Source: Pyxidicoccus trucidator
GTDB taxonomy: Bacteria; Myxococcota; Myxococcia; Myxococcales; Myxococcaceae
Assembly (NCBI RefSeq): GCF_010894435.1
Contig: NZ_JAAIXZ010000029.1
Location: 1 to 64,000, forward strand
DNA: 64,000 bases
Reading direction: 5' to 3'
Shown: positions 51,672 through 62,122 of the stretch, piece by piece
Position numbering within the stretch: position 1 is the stretch's first letter
Layout: every line of letters starts with the position of its first letter
The notes under the pieces: generated by a model
Seen by the model: only the letters and a program-made list of their open reading frames with translations
What the model was told of the DNA's origin: nothing
The model's database searches: none
Made by a program: the position numbers and the translations under genes

Positions 51672-51807
51672 TTACCATGTCTCCAGCGCCTTCAGTCGTA
51701 GACTCACCTCACGCAAGTGAGACTCGTGCTCCCTCACCCGGCGCAGGTCCGCCTTGATGTCCTTCACGTCGGAGGCGACGGTGGCCATCCGCTCGACGAG
51801 CAGGGGC

Positions 51808-53302
51808 ACCTAGCACTACTGCGTTAGGGGTATGCGGGGGAGCGAGCGACTGAGGGCTGCGCGCCCCTGGCTACCATTGCGTTGTGCGCCCGGCGACCTA
51901 CTCATGAAGTAGGTATGGACTCCTTCATGAATGCCGCTGCCGTGCAGCGGCTTGAGAGGTACTTCCAGCGAATCGGCGACGTGCTCGGCGAGGAGAGCCG
52001 ACGTGGCTCGTTCGCCCTCTATGCCATGGGCCTGCTGGGAGACGGAGAGCGCAAGAGCGTCGAGCCCATCGCCGCCCGCGCATGCCCGGACCCCGGACGG
52101 GTGGATGCCATGCACCAACGGCTGTTGCACTTCGCTGTGGACTCGAAGTGGAGCGACCGGGACGTGCGGCGGGCGGCGGCGCAGTACGCGCTGGAGGCGA
52201 TGACCCGGCGAGAGCCGGTGGACGCCTGGATTGTGGATGACACGGGCTTCCTCAAGCAGGGCAAGCACTCGGTGGGCGTGCAGCGGCAGTACACCGGCTC
52301 GGCGGGCAAAATCACGAACTGCCAGATTGGCGTCAGCCTCAGTGTCGCCACTCGCACCGAGCACCTGCCCCTCGACTTCGAACTGTACCTGCCCGACAGA
52401 TGGGCCAACGACGAGGCTCGCCGCCGCGAGGCCCGAATCCCTCCCGACGTCCCCTTCAAGACCAAACCCCAACTGGCACTGCAAATGATTGACCGGGCCG
52501 TGCAGGACGGTGTCCCTCCGGGCGTTGTCTTGGGGGACACCGCCTATGGCACGTCCAGTAAGTTCCGCGCGCACCTGCGCTCGCTGGGCTTGCATTACGC
52601 GGTCGCGGTGGCCCCCCAGACCGCCGTCTGCCTGTTGGATGAAAAGGGGCGCCCCCGAGGTGACGCGCGGAGCGTTTCGGACCTGGCCCTGCGCCTTCAT
52701 GAGCGGGAAGGCTTCCGACGGTGCTCCTGGCGCAAGGGCACCCAGGAGGACTTGTCGGCATGTTTTGCCCTGCGTCGAGTCATCGCCGCGGGCGTGCCCC
52801 AGCGCGAGCAGGAGCCGCTGTGGCTGCTCATCGAGTGGCGGGACGATGAGCCCGAGCCCGCCAATTACTTCCTCGTTTCCCTGCCAGAGCTCAGAACGAA
52901 GAAGCAGCTCATCCGCCTGGTGATGCAGCGCTGGAGAACCGAGCGCGTCTACGAGGACCTCAAGGGCGAACTGGGGCTGGACCATTACGAAGGCCGCCGC
53001 TTCCCTGGCTGGCATCACTACGTCTCGGTGGCCCTGTGCTGCTACGCGTTCCTCGTGGCGGAACGCGCGCGGCGTTTTCCCCCCTCGGCACGAGGGACGG
53101 CTGAAGCCCACACGCAGCCGCTCCAGGCCTGAGCGCCACTTCCACGACAGCTTCATCACCGCACGGCTCGCCATGGCGCGCGTGATTGCCACCTGGCTGC
53201 CGCGCTGCCCCACCTGCCACCGCTCCAACTACCGGCGCGCCTCACGTAGCCTGCCCGGTCTCCCCGAGCACCCCTCGGGCCCCTGACGCAGTAGTGCTAA
53301 CC
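51808..53302. mobile_element. IS701-type insertion sequence
   Basis: Terminal inverted repeats are TAGCACTACTGCGTTAGGGG at 51811-51830 and its complement at 53280-53299 (19 of 20 identical). The element is 1489 bases, and the trinucleotide ACC is duplicated at both flanks (51808-51810 and 53300-53302). It carries one transposase gene. Clean ends and target duplication suggest a fairly recent insertion. Confidence 0.88.
51915..53132 (+). CDS. IS701-family transposase
   Basis: 405 residues. DDE-type motifs are visible: WIVDDTGFLKQGKHSVGVQR (first Asp), LGDTAYGTSSKFR (second Asp) and VYEDLKGELGLDHYEGR (Glu), in the order used by IS701 transposases, which cut and paste DNA. After about 53085, where CCCCCC occurs, family-like sequence (RHFHDSFITARLAMARVIAT, then WLPRCPTCHRSN) continues in another frame to 53286. 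The 3' end is therefore frameshifted, by mutation or by programmed slippage. Activity is uncertain. Confidence 0.88.
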   Translation: MDSFMNAAAVQRLERYFQRIGDVLGEESRRGSFALYAMGLLGDGERKSVEPIAARACPDPGRVDAMHQRLLHFAVDSKWSDRDVRRAAAQYALEAMTRREPVDAWIVDDTGFLKQGKHSVGVQRQYTGSAGKITNCQIGVSLSVATRTEHLPLDFELYLPDRWANDEARRREARIPPDVPFKTKPQLALQMIDRAVQDGVPPGVVLGDTAYGTSSKFRAHLRSLGLHYAVAVAPQTAVCLLDEKGRPRGDARSVSDLALRLHEREGFRRCSWRKGTQEDLSACFALRRVIAAGVPQREQEPLWLLIEWRDDEPEPANYFLVSLPELRTKKQLIRLVMQRWRTERVYEDLKGELGLDHYEGRRFPGWHHYVSVALCCYAFLVAERARRFPPSARGTAEAHTQPLQA

Positions 53303-53494
53303 TGCCACGTCATCGAGCGCGGCAAGATACGTGCGCTGAACACAGCAGTGTATTGCCAATCATCATCAACGAATAAGCTGGATGGGGGCCCTGTTGAGGG
53401 CGAGGAAGGGAGAGCCGCCATGAGCGGCCGGTCATTGGCTCGGTGATAGGGCTCGTGGTACCCACGGGAATCACGAGCAGAGTCGGGGGATAGG

Positions 53495-54625
53495 GTGCGC
53501 AAAGAATCGTGGCTGCTGCTGGCGGTGCTGCTGCTGGGAGGCATTCAGGCACAGGCGCAGGAGGCGCCGGGCCCCAATTGCCGGGCCGAGGCCGTCAAGG
53601 TCATCGCGGACCTCCGAAAAATCGTGGCGCCCGAGGGATTGGAGCGCACGGAGAAGCTCCGCATCGGCGGCATCGACCAATGGGTCTCGGTTCGCAGCCG
53701 AGACCCGCGCAATCCGGTGCTGCTCGTGCTCCATGGCGGCCCCGGCTGGGTGGCCATGCCGACGAGTTGGTATGTCGCGCACGGCTGGGACGAGTTCTTC
53801 ACCGTCATCCAGTGGGACCAGCGCGGCGCGGGCAAGACTTATGGCGCGAACGACGCGGCCACGGTCGCCCCCACGCTCACGGTCGACCGGATGCACGCCG
53901 ATGCCGCGGAGGTCGTCCAATGGGCGCGCAAGACGTTCCGCAAGGAGAAGGTCTTCGTCCTCGGCCATAGCTGGGGCAGCATCCTCGGGCTCACCCTCGC
54001 GGCGAAGCACCCCGAATGGCTCCACGCCTACATCGGCGTGGGCCAGGGCATCGACGCGATGGAGAGCGAACGGCGCGGCTGGGCCTGGGCGATGGAACAG
54101 GCTCGCGCGGCGAAGAACGAAGAGGCCATCCGCGACCTCAACTCGATTGCGCCCTATGCCGCCGGCAAGGAGCCGGTTCCGCTGAAGGACATCATGGTGC
54201 AGCGCCGCTGGCTCAACTTCTTCGGGGGTGCCGCCTGGCGCCGTCCCGATGCGAGCTTCGAGGGCGCAGCGATGGCGCTGTCGCCCGAATACACCGACGA
54301 GGAGGTGCGCCAGGTCTGGAAGGCGGAGGAGCTCTCGGTCGAGAGGCTTCTTTCCGCGATACTGACGACGGACCTGTCGCAGGTGAAGCGGCTGAAGACG
54401 CCGCTGCTCCTGTTCCTCGGACGCCACGACTACAATGTCTCGGCGACGGTCGCCGCCGAATGGTTCGCGGGCGTCAAGGCGCCGTCGAAGCAGCTCGTCT
54501 GGTTCGAGCAGTCGGCGCACGAGCTGATGGCCGAGGAGCCGGGCAAGGTGCTGCTCTCACTCGTCCGCCATGCCCGTCCGATTGCCGAGCGCGTCGGCGA
54601 TGCCGCGCCCGCCAGCTCCAAATAG
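53495..54625 (+). CDS. Exported alpha/beta hydrolase, proline iminopeptidase-like (S33)
   Basis: 376 residues from a GTG preceded by GGGGGA. The signal peptide is MRKESWLLLAVLLLGGIQAQ. The hydrolase domain shows VLLVLHGGPGW (oxyanion HGGPG), QWDQRGAGKTYG, nucleophile GHSWGS, acid in LGRHDYNV and histidine in QSAHELMAEE. HGGPG together with DQRGxGxS/T is the S33 prolyl aminopeptidase signature. It probably acts on small N-terminal prolyl peptides or esters in the periplasm. Confidence 0.88.
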   Translation: MRKESWLLLAVLLLGGIQAQAQEAPGPNCRAEAVKVIADLRKIVAPEGLERTEKLRIGGIDQWVSVRSRDPRNPVLLVLHGGPGWVAMPTSWYVAHGWDEFFTVIQWDQRGAGKTYGANDAATVAPTLTVDRMHADAAEVVQWARKTFRKEKVFVLGHSWGSILGLTLAAKHPEWLHAYIGVGQGIDAMESERRGWAWAMEQARAAKNEEAIRDLNSIAPYAAGKEPVPLKDIMVQRRWLNFFGGAAWRRPDASFEGAAMALSPEYTDEEVRQVWKAEELSVERLLSAILTTDLSQVKRLKTPLLLFLGRHDYNVSATVAAEWFAGVKAPSKQLVWFEQSAHELMAEEPGKVLLSLVRHARPIAERVGDAAPASSK

Positions 54626-54659
54626 AGCAGGCCGCAGAGGCCCCTGGGGCTGAAGCCCG

Positions 54660-56189
54660 CTACGGAGCGGCCGGAGACGGCACCGTGGGCACGAAGGCGC
54701 GGTCGCTCAGCGCCCACTGGAAGTCCACCAGCAGCAGGCTCTGGAAGAGGGAGTCCGTCGGCTTCAGCAGGGTGAGCAGGCCCGGGTCGCCAGCGTCCAA
54801 CTGGTATTGCGCGGAGGGGCTCATGCCCAGCCCCCCGCGCGGCCAGGCCGCGCGCTGGTGGCAGTTGCGACAGTTCGTCTCCACCGGGTGACTGACCAGC
54901 TCGATGTATGGATTGAAGTGGGCGGGCAGCTGCGAGGGGGCCCCGAGGTCGGGAATGCCGTACTCACTGACCATGAGGTAGTTGCGCCAGGTCGGCGGCC
55001 CCTGCGAGATGGCGGGGCGGTCGCTCGCGTACGGCCCCGAGTCCGCGTCGTCGTGCCACCAGAAGGTCTGCATGGTCCACCTGGGCATCTCCTTGGTGAG
55101 GATGTGCGTGGCGATGGAGACCACGGCGTCACCGGCCTGGAACTCGCGGCCATAGGCCCACCACGCGGACGCGTCGAGGATGGCGCGGTCCTGCGGGCCC
55201 AGCGCGTCCAGCGCCTCCTGGGAGAAGGTCTGGTGGTAGAAGTCCGTGAGCGGGACGACCTTCGCCTCCTTGAACACGAGGGGCTCGAGCGGATGGCCGT
55301 CCGCGTCCAGCACCCCGTGGAGGAAGGAGACCTCCGTGATTCCGCCAGGAGGCACCGGGCAGCCCGGGGTCGCCACGGCTACGGCGCGGGTCCACGCGTC
55401 CGTGTTGTTCTCATAGCCCATGTACGTCGAGGGCGTGGGCGGCGTGGGGTTGTCCCAGACCGGCAGGGCGCCGCACGCATCACCGGGCACCGGCCAGTAC
55501 ATGTGCTTGAGCACGACGGAGCGGATGGGAAAGGGAAATACCTGCTTCGTCTGGCCCTTCGGCGGCAGCAGGCCCGTGAGGACGGAGCCCTTGTAGAACG
55601 GCGGATTGCCCGTCCCGTTATTGCCGCGAAGCCAGGTGAACGCAGCCTCGTTGTAGATGACGCCGGCAATCATGATGTCGCCGTTGTTCTGGAAGGTGAG
55701 GCCGTCGGCGAGCTGGTAGAGCGAGCCGGGCGAGCCCGGGCACCCGTCGAGCCCGTACTTCCTGCACACGTCCTCCGGCACCGGGTACAGGGGCCCCGGC
55801 AGGGACACCGGGACATTGTCCTTGTTCGCCTGAATCAGCGAGCGCGCGCGGTGCGGGCTCGCGTCCTGCGAGGAGGCCGGGTGCGGCGAAGCGTAGGCCT
55901 CCGTCGACGTGTGCCAGCTCCGCCAGAGCGACAGGTCTTCCTTGGCGGGGAAGTTGATGCCGGCGAAGAGGTACCAGCCGTGCTGGCGGATGCGCTTCTC
56001 GTCCCTGTTGGCCACCGCCTGCTCCAGCACCTGGGCCGACAGCGGGTAGTCGAAGCCAGAGGGGATGGGAGGCGCCACGGACAATGCGTCAGACGAGCGC
56101 TGCCCGCCAGGCGGGGCCGTTTCCCCGGGGTCTTCCTTGCAGCCAGCGACAGCCATTACCACGGTGAAGGCCAGGGCCCTGTAGCGCAT
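54660..56189 (-). CDS. Lipoprotein with a single CxxCH haem motif
   Basis: 509 residues with lipobox VAGC. A large unassigned domain contains VIYNEAAFTWLRGN, SFLHGVLDADGHPL and FWWHDDADSGPYASDRPA. Near residue 450 is ETNCRNCHQRAAWPRGG, a CxxCH covalent haem-c attachment site. It is therefore likely a periplasmic or surface c-type cytochrome-like protein, perhaps an oxidoreductase. Homologous proteins occur in Proteobacteria next to di-haem peroxidases, but none is adjacent here. The start at 56189 matches the signal peptide. Confidence 0.78.
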   Translation of the reverse strand: MRYRALAFTVVMAVAGCKEDPGETAPPGGQRSSDALSVAPPIPSGFDYPLSAQVLEQAVANRDEKRIRQHGWYLFAGINFPAKEDLSLWRSWHTSTEAYASPHPASSQDASPHRARSLIQANKDNVPVSLPGPLYPVPEDVCRKYGLDGCPGSPGSLYQLADGLTFQNNGDIMIAGVIYNEAAFTWLRGNNGTGNPPFYKGSVLTGLLPPKGQTKQVFPFPIRSVVLKHMYWPVPGDACGALPVWDNPTPPTPSTYMGYENNTDAWTRAVAVATPGCPVPPGGITEVSFLHGVLDADGHPLEPLVFKEAKVVPLTDFYHQTFSQEALDALGPQDRAILDASAWWAYGREFQAGDAVVSIATHILTKEMPRWTMQTFWWHDDADSGPYASDRPAISQGPPTWRNYLMVSEYGIPDLGAPSQLPAHFNPYIELVSHPVETNCRNCHQRAAWPRGGLGMSPSAQYQLDAGDPGLLTLLKPTDSLFQSLLLVDFQWALSDRAFVPTVPSPAAP

Positions 56190-56395
56190 GCAATGTCTCT
56201 CCAAGGAAGCGGGCCGCGCGGCCCGTCCTGCCATTGAACTGTAAGAGCAAGCGATATACCAGACTCTCCCTCCCAGTGCCTTCCCCCAATGCCTTGCGTC
56301 CTGGTGGGACGCGCCCGCGTCTCACCAGGACGCAGCGCCCTGGACGAAGGCACGCACCCCGACGGACGTGGACTTCACCCGAGGCGCACCCGGCC

Positions 56396-58252
56396 TCAGC
56401 CGGCGGGAGGCGCCGCGTCGGTGGACTCCGCCGGCCTGCCCGGGTGCTCGCGCGCCTGGGAGATGGCCCAGGCCGCGTTCACCAGCCCCACGTGGCTGAA
56501 GGCCTGCGGGTAGTTGCCCAGCAGCACCCGCCGCTCCGGGTCCACCTCCTCCGCCAGGAGCCCCACGTCGTTCGCATACGACGCCGCGCGCGTGAAGGTG
56601 ACGGTGGCCGCCTCCAGCTCGCCCGCCAGCGCCTGCACCTGCGCCAGCCAGAAGGTGCACAGGAGGAACGCGCCCTCCTTCCCCTCCAGCCCGTCGTCCA
56701 CGGAGTAGCGGTGCACGAGCCCGTGCCGGTCCGTCAGGTGCGCCTGGATGGCCCGGACGGTGGAGCGCACGCGCGGGTCGTCCGCGGGCAGGAAGCCGAC
56801 AATCGGAATCATCAGGCAGGCGGCGTCCAGCGCGTCCGAGCCGAAGGACTGCGTGAAGGCGCCCACCTGCTCGTTCCAGCCCTCCTCCAGCAGCGCCCCG
56901 CGGATGTCATCACGCGTGCGGCGCCAGCGCGCCACCCTGTCCTGCGCCTCCAGCCGCTCCGCCAGCGAGACGGCCCTGTCCAACGCCACCCAGCACATCA
57001 GCTTCGAGTGCACGTGGTGGCGCGGCTCGCAGCGCAGCTCCCAGAGCCCCTGGTCCTTCTCCCTCCACCGCGTCGCCGCCAGCTCCGCCGAGTCCACCAG
57101 GAAGCGACGGAACGTTCCATCCACCCGCTCCAGCAGGTCCTCCAGCCGGTGCACCGAGCACAGCAGCTCGCCGTACACGTCCAGCTGCCGCTGAGACCAT
57201 GCATCATTGCCCACCCGCACCGGCGCGCTGCCGCGCCAGCCGGAGAGGTGGCACAGCTGGCGCTCCGTGAGGTCGTGCTCTCCGCCCACGCCGAACAGCG
57301 CCTGCAGCTGCTGCCCGCTGGCGAGCTGGGACTGCGCCGCGTCCGCCAGGAACTGGAAGTAGCGCTCCGCCTCGTCCGGGCACGCCGCCACCCACAGCGC
57401 GTCCAGCGTGAAGCTGGCGTCGCGCACCCAGCTGTAGCGGTAGTCCCAGTTGCGAATGCCGCCCAGCACCTCCGGCAGCGACGTGGTGGGCGCGGCGATG
57501 ATGGCCCCCGTGGGCTGGAAGGTCAGCCCCTGCAACACCCGGCCGCTGTGGTGCACCAGCTCGCGCCACGGGCCCTCGTAGCCCTGGTGCTCGTCGGACC
57601 AGGAGCGCCACGTCTCCACCGTGTCCTCCAGGCGGTGGGCAATCTTCTCCTGCGTCCAGAGCGCCGTCGGCGCGTCGTAGGCGAGGTGGTGCTGCACCGC
57701 GAAGCCCGTGGACTCGCCGGCGCGCAGGGTGAAGGTGGCGCGGACGTCCTGGCCCTCCAGCCGCAACGGCACCGCCGCCGCCACGAGCAGCGCCTCCGCG
57801 CCTCCCCGGCACTCCACGCCTCCGGCCCTGGGGCGCAGCGTCGGCGAGACGAGGCCGTACTCCGGCCTGGCGCTCAGCTCCAGACTCAGCGCGACTTCGC
57901 CCGCCGTGCACGTGACGCGGCGCAACAGCACTCCGGGCGAGGCTCGCCCCAGCTCGTGCCCGCGCTCCTGGCTTCCCATCGCCAGCGCGTCCACCAGCAC
58001 CACCGTGCCCGTGGGGGTGTGGAACGTCGTCTCGAGCACCAGCGTCCTGTCCCGGTAGCGGCGGGTGGCGCGGGCCTCGCCGTCGGGGCGCAGCGAGAAG
58101 TGGCCCGCCTTCGCGTCCAGCAACCTCGCGAAGACGGAGGGCCCGTCGAAGCGCGGGAAGCAGAGCCAGTCCACCGAGCCCAGCCGGCTCACCAGCGCCG
58201 CGGAGCGGCAGTCCGACAGCAGCGCGTAGTCGCCGATGGAGAGCGTGCTCAT
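56396..58252 (-). CDS. Glycoside hydrolase family 15 (glucoamylase/trehalase-like)
   Basis: 618 residues. The N-terminal trehalase-associated domain begins LSIGDYALLSDCRSAALVSR and includes GSVDWLCFPRFDGPSVFARL. The GH15 (alpha/alpha)6 barrel includes GGIRNWDYRYSWVRDASFTL and ends LGNYPQAFSHVGLVNAAWAI. The Glu pair used as general acid and base should lie around DQGLWELR and near FSHVGL. No signal peptide is present, so it is cytoplasmic; members hydrolyse trehalose or maltodextrins. A truncated, frameshifted copy of its 3' end occurs at 21131-21262. Confidence 0.92.
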   Translation of the reverse strand: MSTLSIGDYALLSDCRSAALVSRLGSVDWLCFPRFDGPSVFARLLDAKAGHFSLRPDGEARATRRYRDRTLVLETTFHTPTGTVVLVDALAMGSQERGHELGRASPGVLLRRVTCTAGEVALSLELSARPEYGLVSPTLRPRAGGVECRGGAEALLVAAAVPLRLEGQDVRATFTLRAGESTGFAVQHHLAYDAPTALWTQEKIAHRLEDTVETWRSWSDEHQGYEGPWRELVHHSGRVLQGLTFQPTGAIIAAPTTSLPEVLGGIRNWDYRYSWVRDASFTLDALWVAACPDEAERYFQFLADAAQSQLASGQQLQALFGVGGEHDLTERQLCHLSGWRGSAPVRVGNDAWSQRQLDVYGELLCSVHRLEDLLERVDGTFRRFLVDSAELAATRWREKDQGLWELRCEPRHHVHSKLMCWVALDRAVSLAERLEAQDRVARWRRTRDDIRGALLEEGWNEQVGAFTQSFGSDALDAACLMIPIVGFLPADDPRVRSTVRAIQAHLTDRHGLVHRYSVDDGLEGKEGAFLLCTFWLAQVQALAGELEAATVTFTRAASYANDVGLLAEEVDPERRVLLGNYPQAFSHVGLVNAAWAISQAREHPGRPAESTDAAPPAG

Positions 58253-58384
58253 TCGGGTTCCTGACGGTTCAGGGTTGGGATGACCCGCCCCGCCCACAAG
58301 CAGGGGCAGCCGCCCGGCCCGGGACTGGGACGCCCGGGTGGGGGGTAGGCGACGGGGCGGGTGGTTGGGCTAACGTCCTTCACC

Positions 58385-61300
58385 ATGCCCCTCATGCGCC
58401 TCTCCACCGCAGTGTTGCTGACGTGTCTCGTCGTGGCGGGCTGCAAGCGCGACTCGCCATCGACTCCGCAGCCTCCCGCCGAGGCACCTCGGGCCGCGCT
58501 GTCCCCGGGCTTCGAGAAGGCCGGACTCGTTGCGCCCTCCACCGCACCCGGGCAGCCGGACCCGGGCGAGGTCGACCTCGCGGAGCTGCGGGACTCCGTG
58601 GCCGACCCGCAGGTGCTCAGCGAGGACCAGATTGCCGAGATGACTCGCGCCGCCCTCTCCGAGGACCTGCGGCACCGCGAGGCTCAGCAGGCGCGGGCCC
58701 AGCTGGCACGGGCGGAGAGCGAGCGGGATGAGGGCGAGGTGCGGGAGGAGGCCGCGGCACAGGCAGAGGTGCTCCATGTCGAGCGTCCGCTCCCGCCCAG
58801 GGCCGCCCCCACGGCCGCCCGTGCCCCCACGAGCGCCGCGGCTCCCGCCCCCGCGGATCCCCAGATGGAAGCCGACGACGGCGTGGTCGAGGGCGGTGTC
58901 GTCGGCGGTGTCGTGGGTGGCGTCGTGGGCGGAGTGCTCGGAGGGGTCGTGGCCGAGAGGCCCGGCTCCGGGGGCGAGCCAGAGCCCAAGACCCCGGTGC
59001 TCGAGCAGAAGCGCCGGTCAATCATCCAGATCATCAAGGGCGGCGGTGGAAACGGCTCCAGTCCCTCCGCGGCCAAGCCCTCCAAGAAGGCCCCCGACGA
59101 CGGCGAGGACCTCCCCACCCCCGTGCTGCCCAAGGTGGAGGCCGCCCCCCGCGCGGCCAAGGTGCTCGTCATGGACGAGGCCGGCCGCTACCAGCCCCTG
59201 AAGACTCGCGCCGTCCGCGTGGTGACGTACATCCAGGGCTCGCGCGCCCGCACCGTCGTGGACCACCTCTTCGAGAACGACACGAACCGCGCCCTCGAAG
59301 GCACCTTCTACTATCCGCTCCCCGGCGGCGCCGCCGTGGCCGGCTTCGCCCTCTACTCCGGCGCCGTCGCCGTCAACACGCCGTCCCTCTTCCAGTCCCC
59401 GGACTTGCTGCCGCCGCTGGGCGACGACTCGGCCCGCGTGGAGGAACTGGGCGCGTCCGCGCCTCCCAGCCCGAAGGGCGCCCGGCGCTCCTGGGGCGAG
59501 CGCCAGGAGGCCCGCGTCGTCGAGCAGAAGCGCGCCCGCGAAGTCTATGAAGAGATTGTCCGCCGCAACGTGGACCCCGCCCTGCTGGAGTGGGCCGGCG
59601 CCTCCACCTTCAGCGCCCGCGTCTTCCCCCTGCCCCCGAAGTCCCTCAAGCGCGTCGTCATCGCCTACGAGCAGACGCTCATCTTCGACGGCCAGCGCCT
59701 GCGCTACACGTGGCCGCTGCCCGTCGGCGCCGGCAAGGACCTCCAGGTCTCCGCCCGCCTCCACGTGGACCCGCGCCAGACGGCGGACATCACCGTGCAG
59801 CCCGACGGCGCCGCCGCGCCCCGCACCCTGGGCCCGTGGCGCACGTATGACTTCCCCGCACTGAAGGGCGATGGCGCCCTCGCCGCGGCCCTCACCCCGA
59901 AGCAGGCCGACGCGGACGTGCTCGTCGGAAGCGACACCGCGGGCCTGCCGGGCCAGGCCTTCCATGCCCGCGTGCGCCTGCCAGCGCGGCTCACCTCCGA
60001 CACCCAGGGGCCCCCCACCGGACGCGCCGTGCTGGTGGTGGACACCTCGCTGTCCATCGAAGACGGCAACGCCTGGGCGCTCCAGGCCGCCACCCTGCGC
60101 GCCCTGCTGGAGAAGGACTCCTCAATGAAGGAGTACGCCGTCCTCCTCTTCGACGTGCGCCCGCGCTGGCTCCATGGCACGGGCTGGCGCACCAATGACG
60201 CCAACCACCGGAAGGAGACCTTCTCCGAGCTGGAGCGCGTCTTCCTCGAGGGCGCATCCCACGTGGACGGCGTGCTGTCCGAGCTGGACCGCGCCGGCGG
60301 CGAGTGGCTGAAGCCCGCGCAGGCCGGGGAGAAGGTCACCGCCTTCCTCCTGTCCGACGGCAACGTCACCTGGGGACAGAGCAACGTCGAGTCGCTCATC
60401 TCCCGGCACTCCAGCGCGGAGTCCTTGCGCTGGGTGACGTACCGCTTCGGCGAGGCCGCCGTGAATGGCGAGCTGTTCGACGCGCTGGCCCGCTCCAGCG
60501 GCGGCCGGGTGGTCAACGTGCTCTCCGGCTCGGAGGTGGACGCCGCCGCCCTGGCCCACCGCGCCGCCTCCGTGGTGCTGGAGCGCGTGGAGGTGAAGGG
60601 CTCCGCGGTGAAGGACCTCGTCGTCGCGGGCCGGCCACACCTCGTCTTCCCGGGGCAGGAATTGCTGGTGGCCGGACGGCTGCCCGAGGACGGTAGCGCC
60701 GAGCTGGAGGTGGTGACTCGCGCCAATGGCGAGGAGCGCGTGCTGCGCGTGCCCCTGCCCCGTGACGTGGACAGCCCCTTCGCCCCGCGCGCGTGGGCGG
60801 AGCTGTTCGTCGCGCGGCTCGTGGCCCTGGATGACGAGCGGTTGGACAGGATGGCCGTGGCCCTCAGCCAGCACTACCGGCTGGCCAATGCGCGCGCGTC
60901 CATGCTCGTGCTGGAGTCCGAGGCGGACTACAAGCTCTACGCCATCCGCGACGAGCGCGTGGAGCTGACCGACCTGGAGGCCCTGCGCCGCCGCGAGCAG
61001 GACCAGCGCCGGGACAAGCTCCAGGGCATCGCCCTCGACGACGTGCCGCAGTCCGGACAGGACGTGGTGCGCGGGCTGACCGAGCACCGCACCGCCCTGG
61101 CCGCCCTGCTCCAGCGCCAGCCCCTGCGCGAGGACCCCTATGCCGGCGGCGAGGAGCGACTCCAGGCCGAGCAGGCCTACCGCCAGGCCCGCCGCGCCAA
61201 CCGCGATGACGTCATGGTCTACGAGACGGTGGCCCGCAAGCGCGCCTTCTCGGGAGACACCTGGGGCGCCGTGCGCGCCCTGTCCTCCCCCGTGGAGCTG

Positions 61301-62086
61301 CGCCCCAAGGACGCCGAGGCGCTGCGGCTCGTCGGCTACGGCCTGCTGGCCATGGGGCAGTACCCCGCCGCCGCCGAGCTGTTCGAGCACGTGCGCCTCA
61401 ACCGCCCCTTCGAGGGGCAGGCCTTCCTCGAAGAGGCGCTCGCCCTGGACGCGGCGGGACGCTACGCGGAGGCGGCGCGGAACTATGAAATCGTCCTCGC
61501 CCGCGGCTGGTCCCGGCACACGTCCGAGATGCGCGTCGTCGCCCGGTACCACTACGCGCGGATGCTGTGGGCGCTGACGCGGCATCCTCGCGCGGAGCCC
61601 GTCATGGCCGTCATGCGGGCACGGATGGACGAGCTGGGGGGGAAGGACGTGGACGAGCGCGTCCGGCTGGAGCCCATCGACTACCAGCTCACGACGCACT
61701 GGAACTCGGACAGCACGGACATCGACCTGTGGGTCATCGAGCCGAACGGCGAGCGCTGCTTCTACCAGCACAAGAACACCCGGCTGGGCGGGAAGCTGTT
61801 CTGGGACATCACCGATGGACTGGGGCCGGAGCTGTACCACGCTCGCACCGCCGCCCCCGGGCCCTACAACGTCGTGGTGCACTACTACGGCAACCGCTCG
61901 TCCCGGTTCGTCGTGCCCACCGCCCTGCTGCTCGTGAGCGACCGGGGCGTGTTCGGCCAGGACGCGCCGCACCGCCGCCGCTTCCAGCTGCGCATCCTCC
62001 CCAAGGACAATGCCCGGCTGCTCCTGCGCCGGGAGGAGCTGGTGGCCCGGACGAAGGACACGGTGTCCAGCCAGTCGCCACAGTGA
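58385..62086 (+). CDS. VIT/VWA-domain lipoprotein with TPR and DUF2135 domains
   Basis: 1233 residues with lipobox VVAGCK. The Glu/Arg-rich helical segment (about 75-130) is followed by a [13 protein letters not shown] repeat (about 165-185), a VIT domain ([20 protein letters not shown] to ALYSG), and a VWA domain with MIDAS-like DTSLSIEDG (about residues 555-565). TPR-like helices span about 925-1090, and the C-terminal DUF2135 domain has [26 protein letters not shown] proteins are exported or surface scaffolds, here with added domains. The start is uncertain between 58385 and 58394. It is divergent from GH15. Confidence 0.85.
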   Translation: MPLMRLSTAVLLTCLVVAGCKRDSPSTPQPPAEAPRAALSPGFEKAGLVAPSTAPGQPDPGEVDLAELRDSVADPQVLSEDQIAEMTRAALSEDLRHREAQQARAQLARAESERDEGEVREEAAAQAEVLHVERPLPPRAAPTAARAPTSAAAPAPADPQMEADDGVVEGGVVGGVVGGVVGGVLGGVVAERPGSGGEPEPKTPVLEQKRRSIIQIIKGGGGNGSSPSAAKPSKKAPDDGEDLPTPVLPKVEAAPRAAKVLVMDEAGRYQPLKTRAVRVVTYIQGSRARTVVDHLFENDTNRALEGTFYYPLPGGAAVAGFALYSGAVAVNTPSLFQSPDLLPPLGDDSARVEELGASAPPSPKGARRSWGERQEARVVEQKRAREVYEEIVRRNVDPALLEWAGASTFSARVFPLPPKSLKRVVIAYEQTLIFDGQRLRYTWPLPVGAGKDLQVSARLHVDPRQTADITVQPDGAAAPRTLGPWRTYDFPALKGDGALAAALTPKQADADVLVGSDTAGLPGQAFHARVRLPARLTSDTQGPPTGRAVLVVDTSLSIEDGNAWALQAATLRALLEKDSSMKEYAVLLFDVRPRWLHGTGWRTNDANHRKETFSELERVFLEGASHVDGVLSELDRAGGEWLKPAQAGEKVTAFLLSDGNVTWGQSNVESLISRHSSAESLRWVTYRFGEAAVNGELFDALARSSGGRVVNVLSGSEVDAAALAHRAASVVLERVEVKGSAVKDLVVAGRPHLVFPGQELLVAGRLPEDGSAELEVVTRANGEERVLRVPLPRDVDSPFAPRAWAELFVARLVALDDERLDRMAVALSQHYRLANARASMLVLESEADYKLYAIRDERVELTDLEALRRREQDQRRDKLQGIALDDVPQSGQDVVRGLTEHRTALAALLQRQPLREDPYAGGEERLQAEQAYRQARRANRDDVMVYETVARKRAFSGDTWGAVRALSSPVELRPKDAEALRLVGYGLLAMGQYPAAAELFEHVRLNRPFEGQAFLEEALALDAAGRYAEAARNYEIVLARGWSRHTSEMRVVARYHYARMLWALTRHPRAEPVMAVMRARMDELGGKDVDERVRLEPIDYQLTTHWNSDSTDIDLWVIEPNGERCFYQHKNTRLGGKLFWDITDGLGPELYHARTAAPGPYNVVVHYYGNRSSRFVVPTALLLVSDRGVFGQDAPHRRRFQLRILPKDNARLLLRREELVARTKDTVSSQSPQ

Positions 62087-62122
62087 GCCGGCGCGCCCAC
62101 CGCGCGCCGTGAGAGGTCCGCG

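Larger units (their letters stand above)
51672..53313 (-). pseudogene. 49-codon coiled-coil gene split by the IS element
   Basis: Removing the element and one copy of the ACC duplication joins 53300-53313 with 51672-51807 and restores an uninterrupted minus-strand frame of exactly 150 bases: MTWQVPLLVERMATVASDVK, DIKADLRRVREHESHLREVS and LRLKALETW. It is a short amphipathic coiled coil resembling XhlA-type phage lysis proteins, which fits the holin and endolysin remnants nearby. No membrane helix is present, so the resemblance is limited. Confidence 0.7.

Noticed and set aside
53155-53286. Separate small gene after the transposase
   Set aside because: It is the out-of-frame continuation of the transposase C-terminus and lies inside the inverted repeats.
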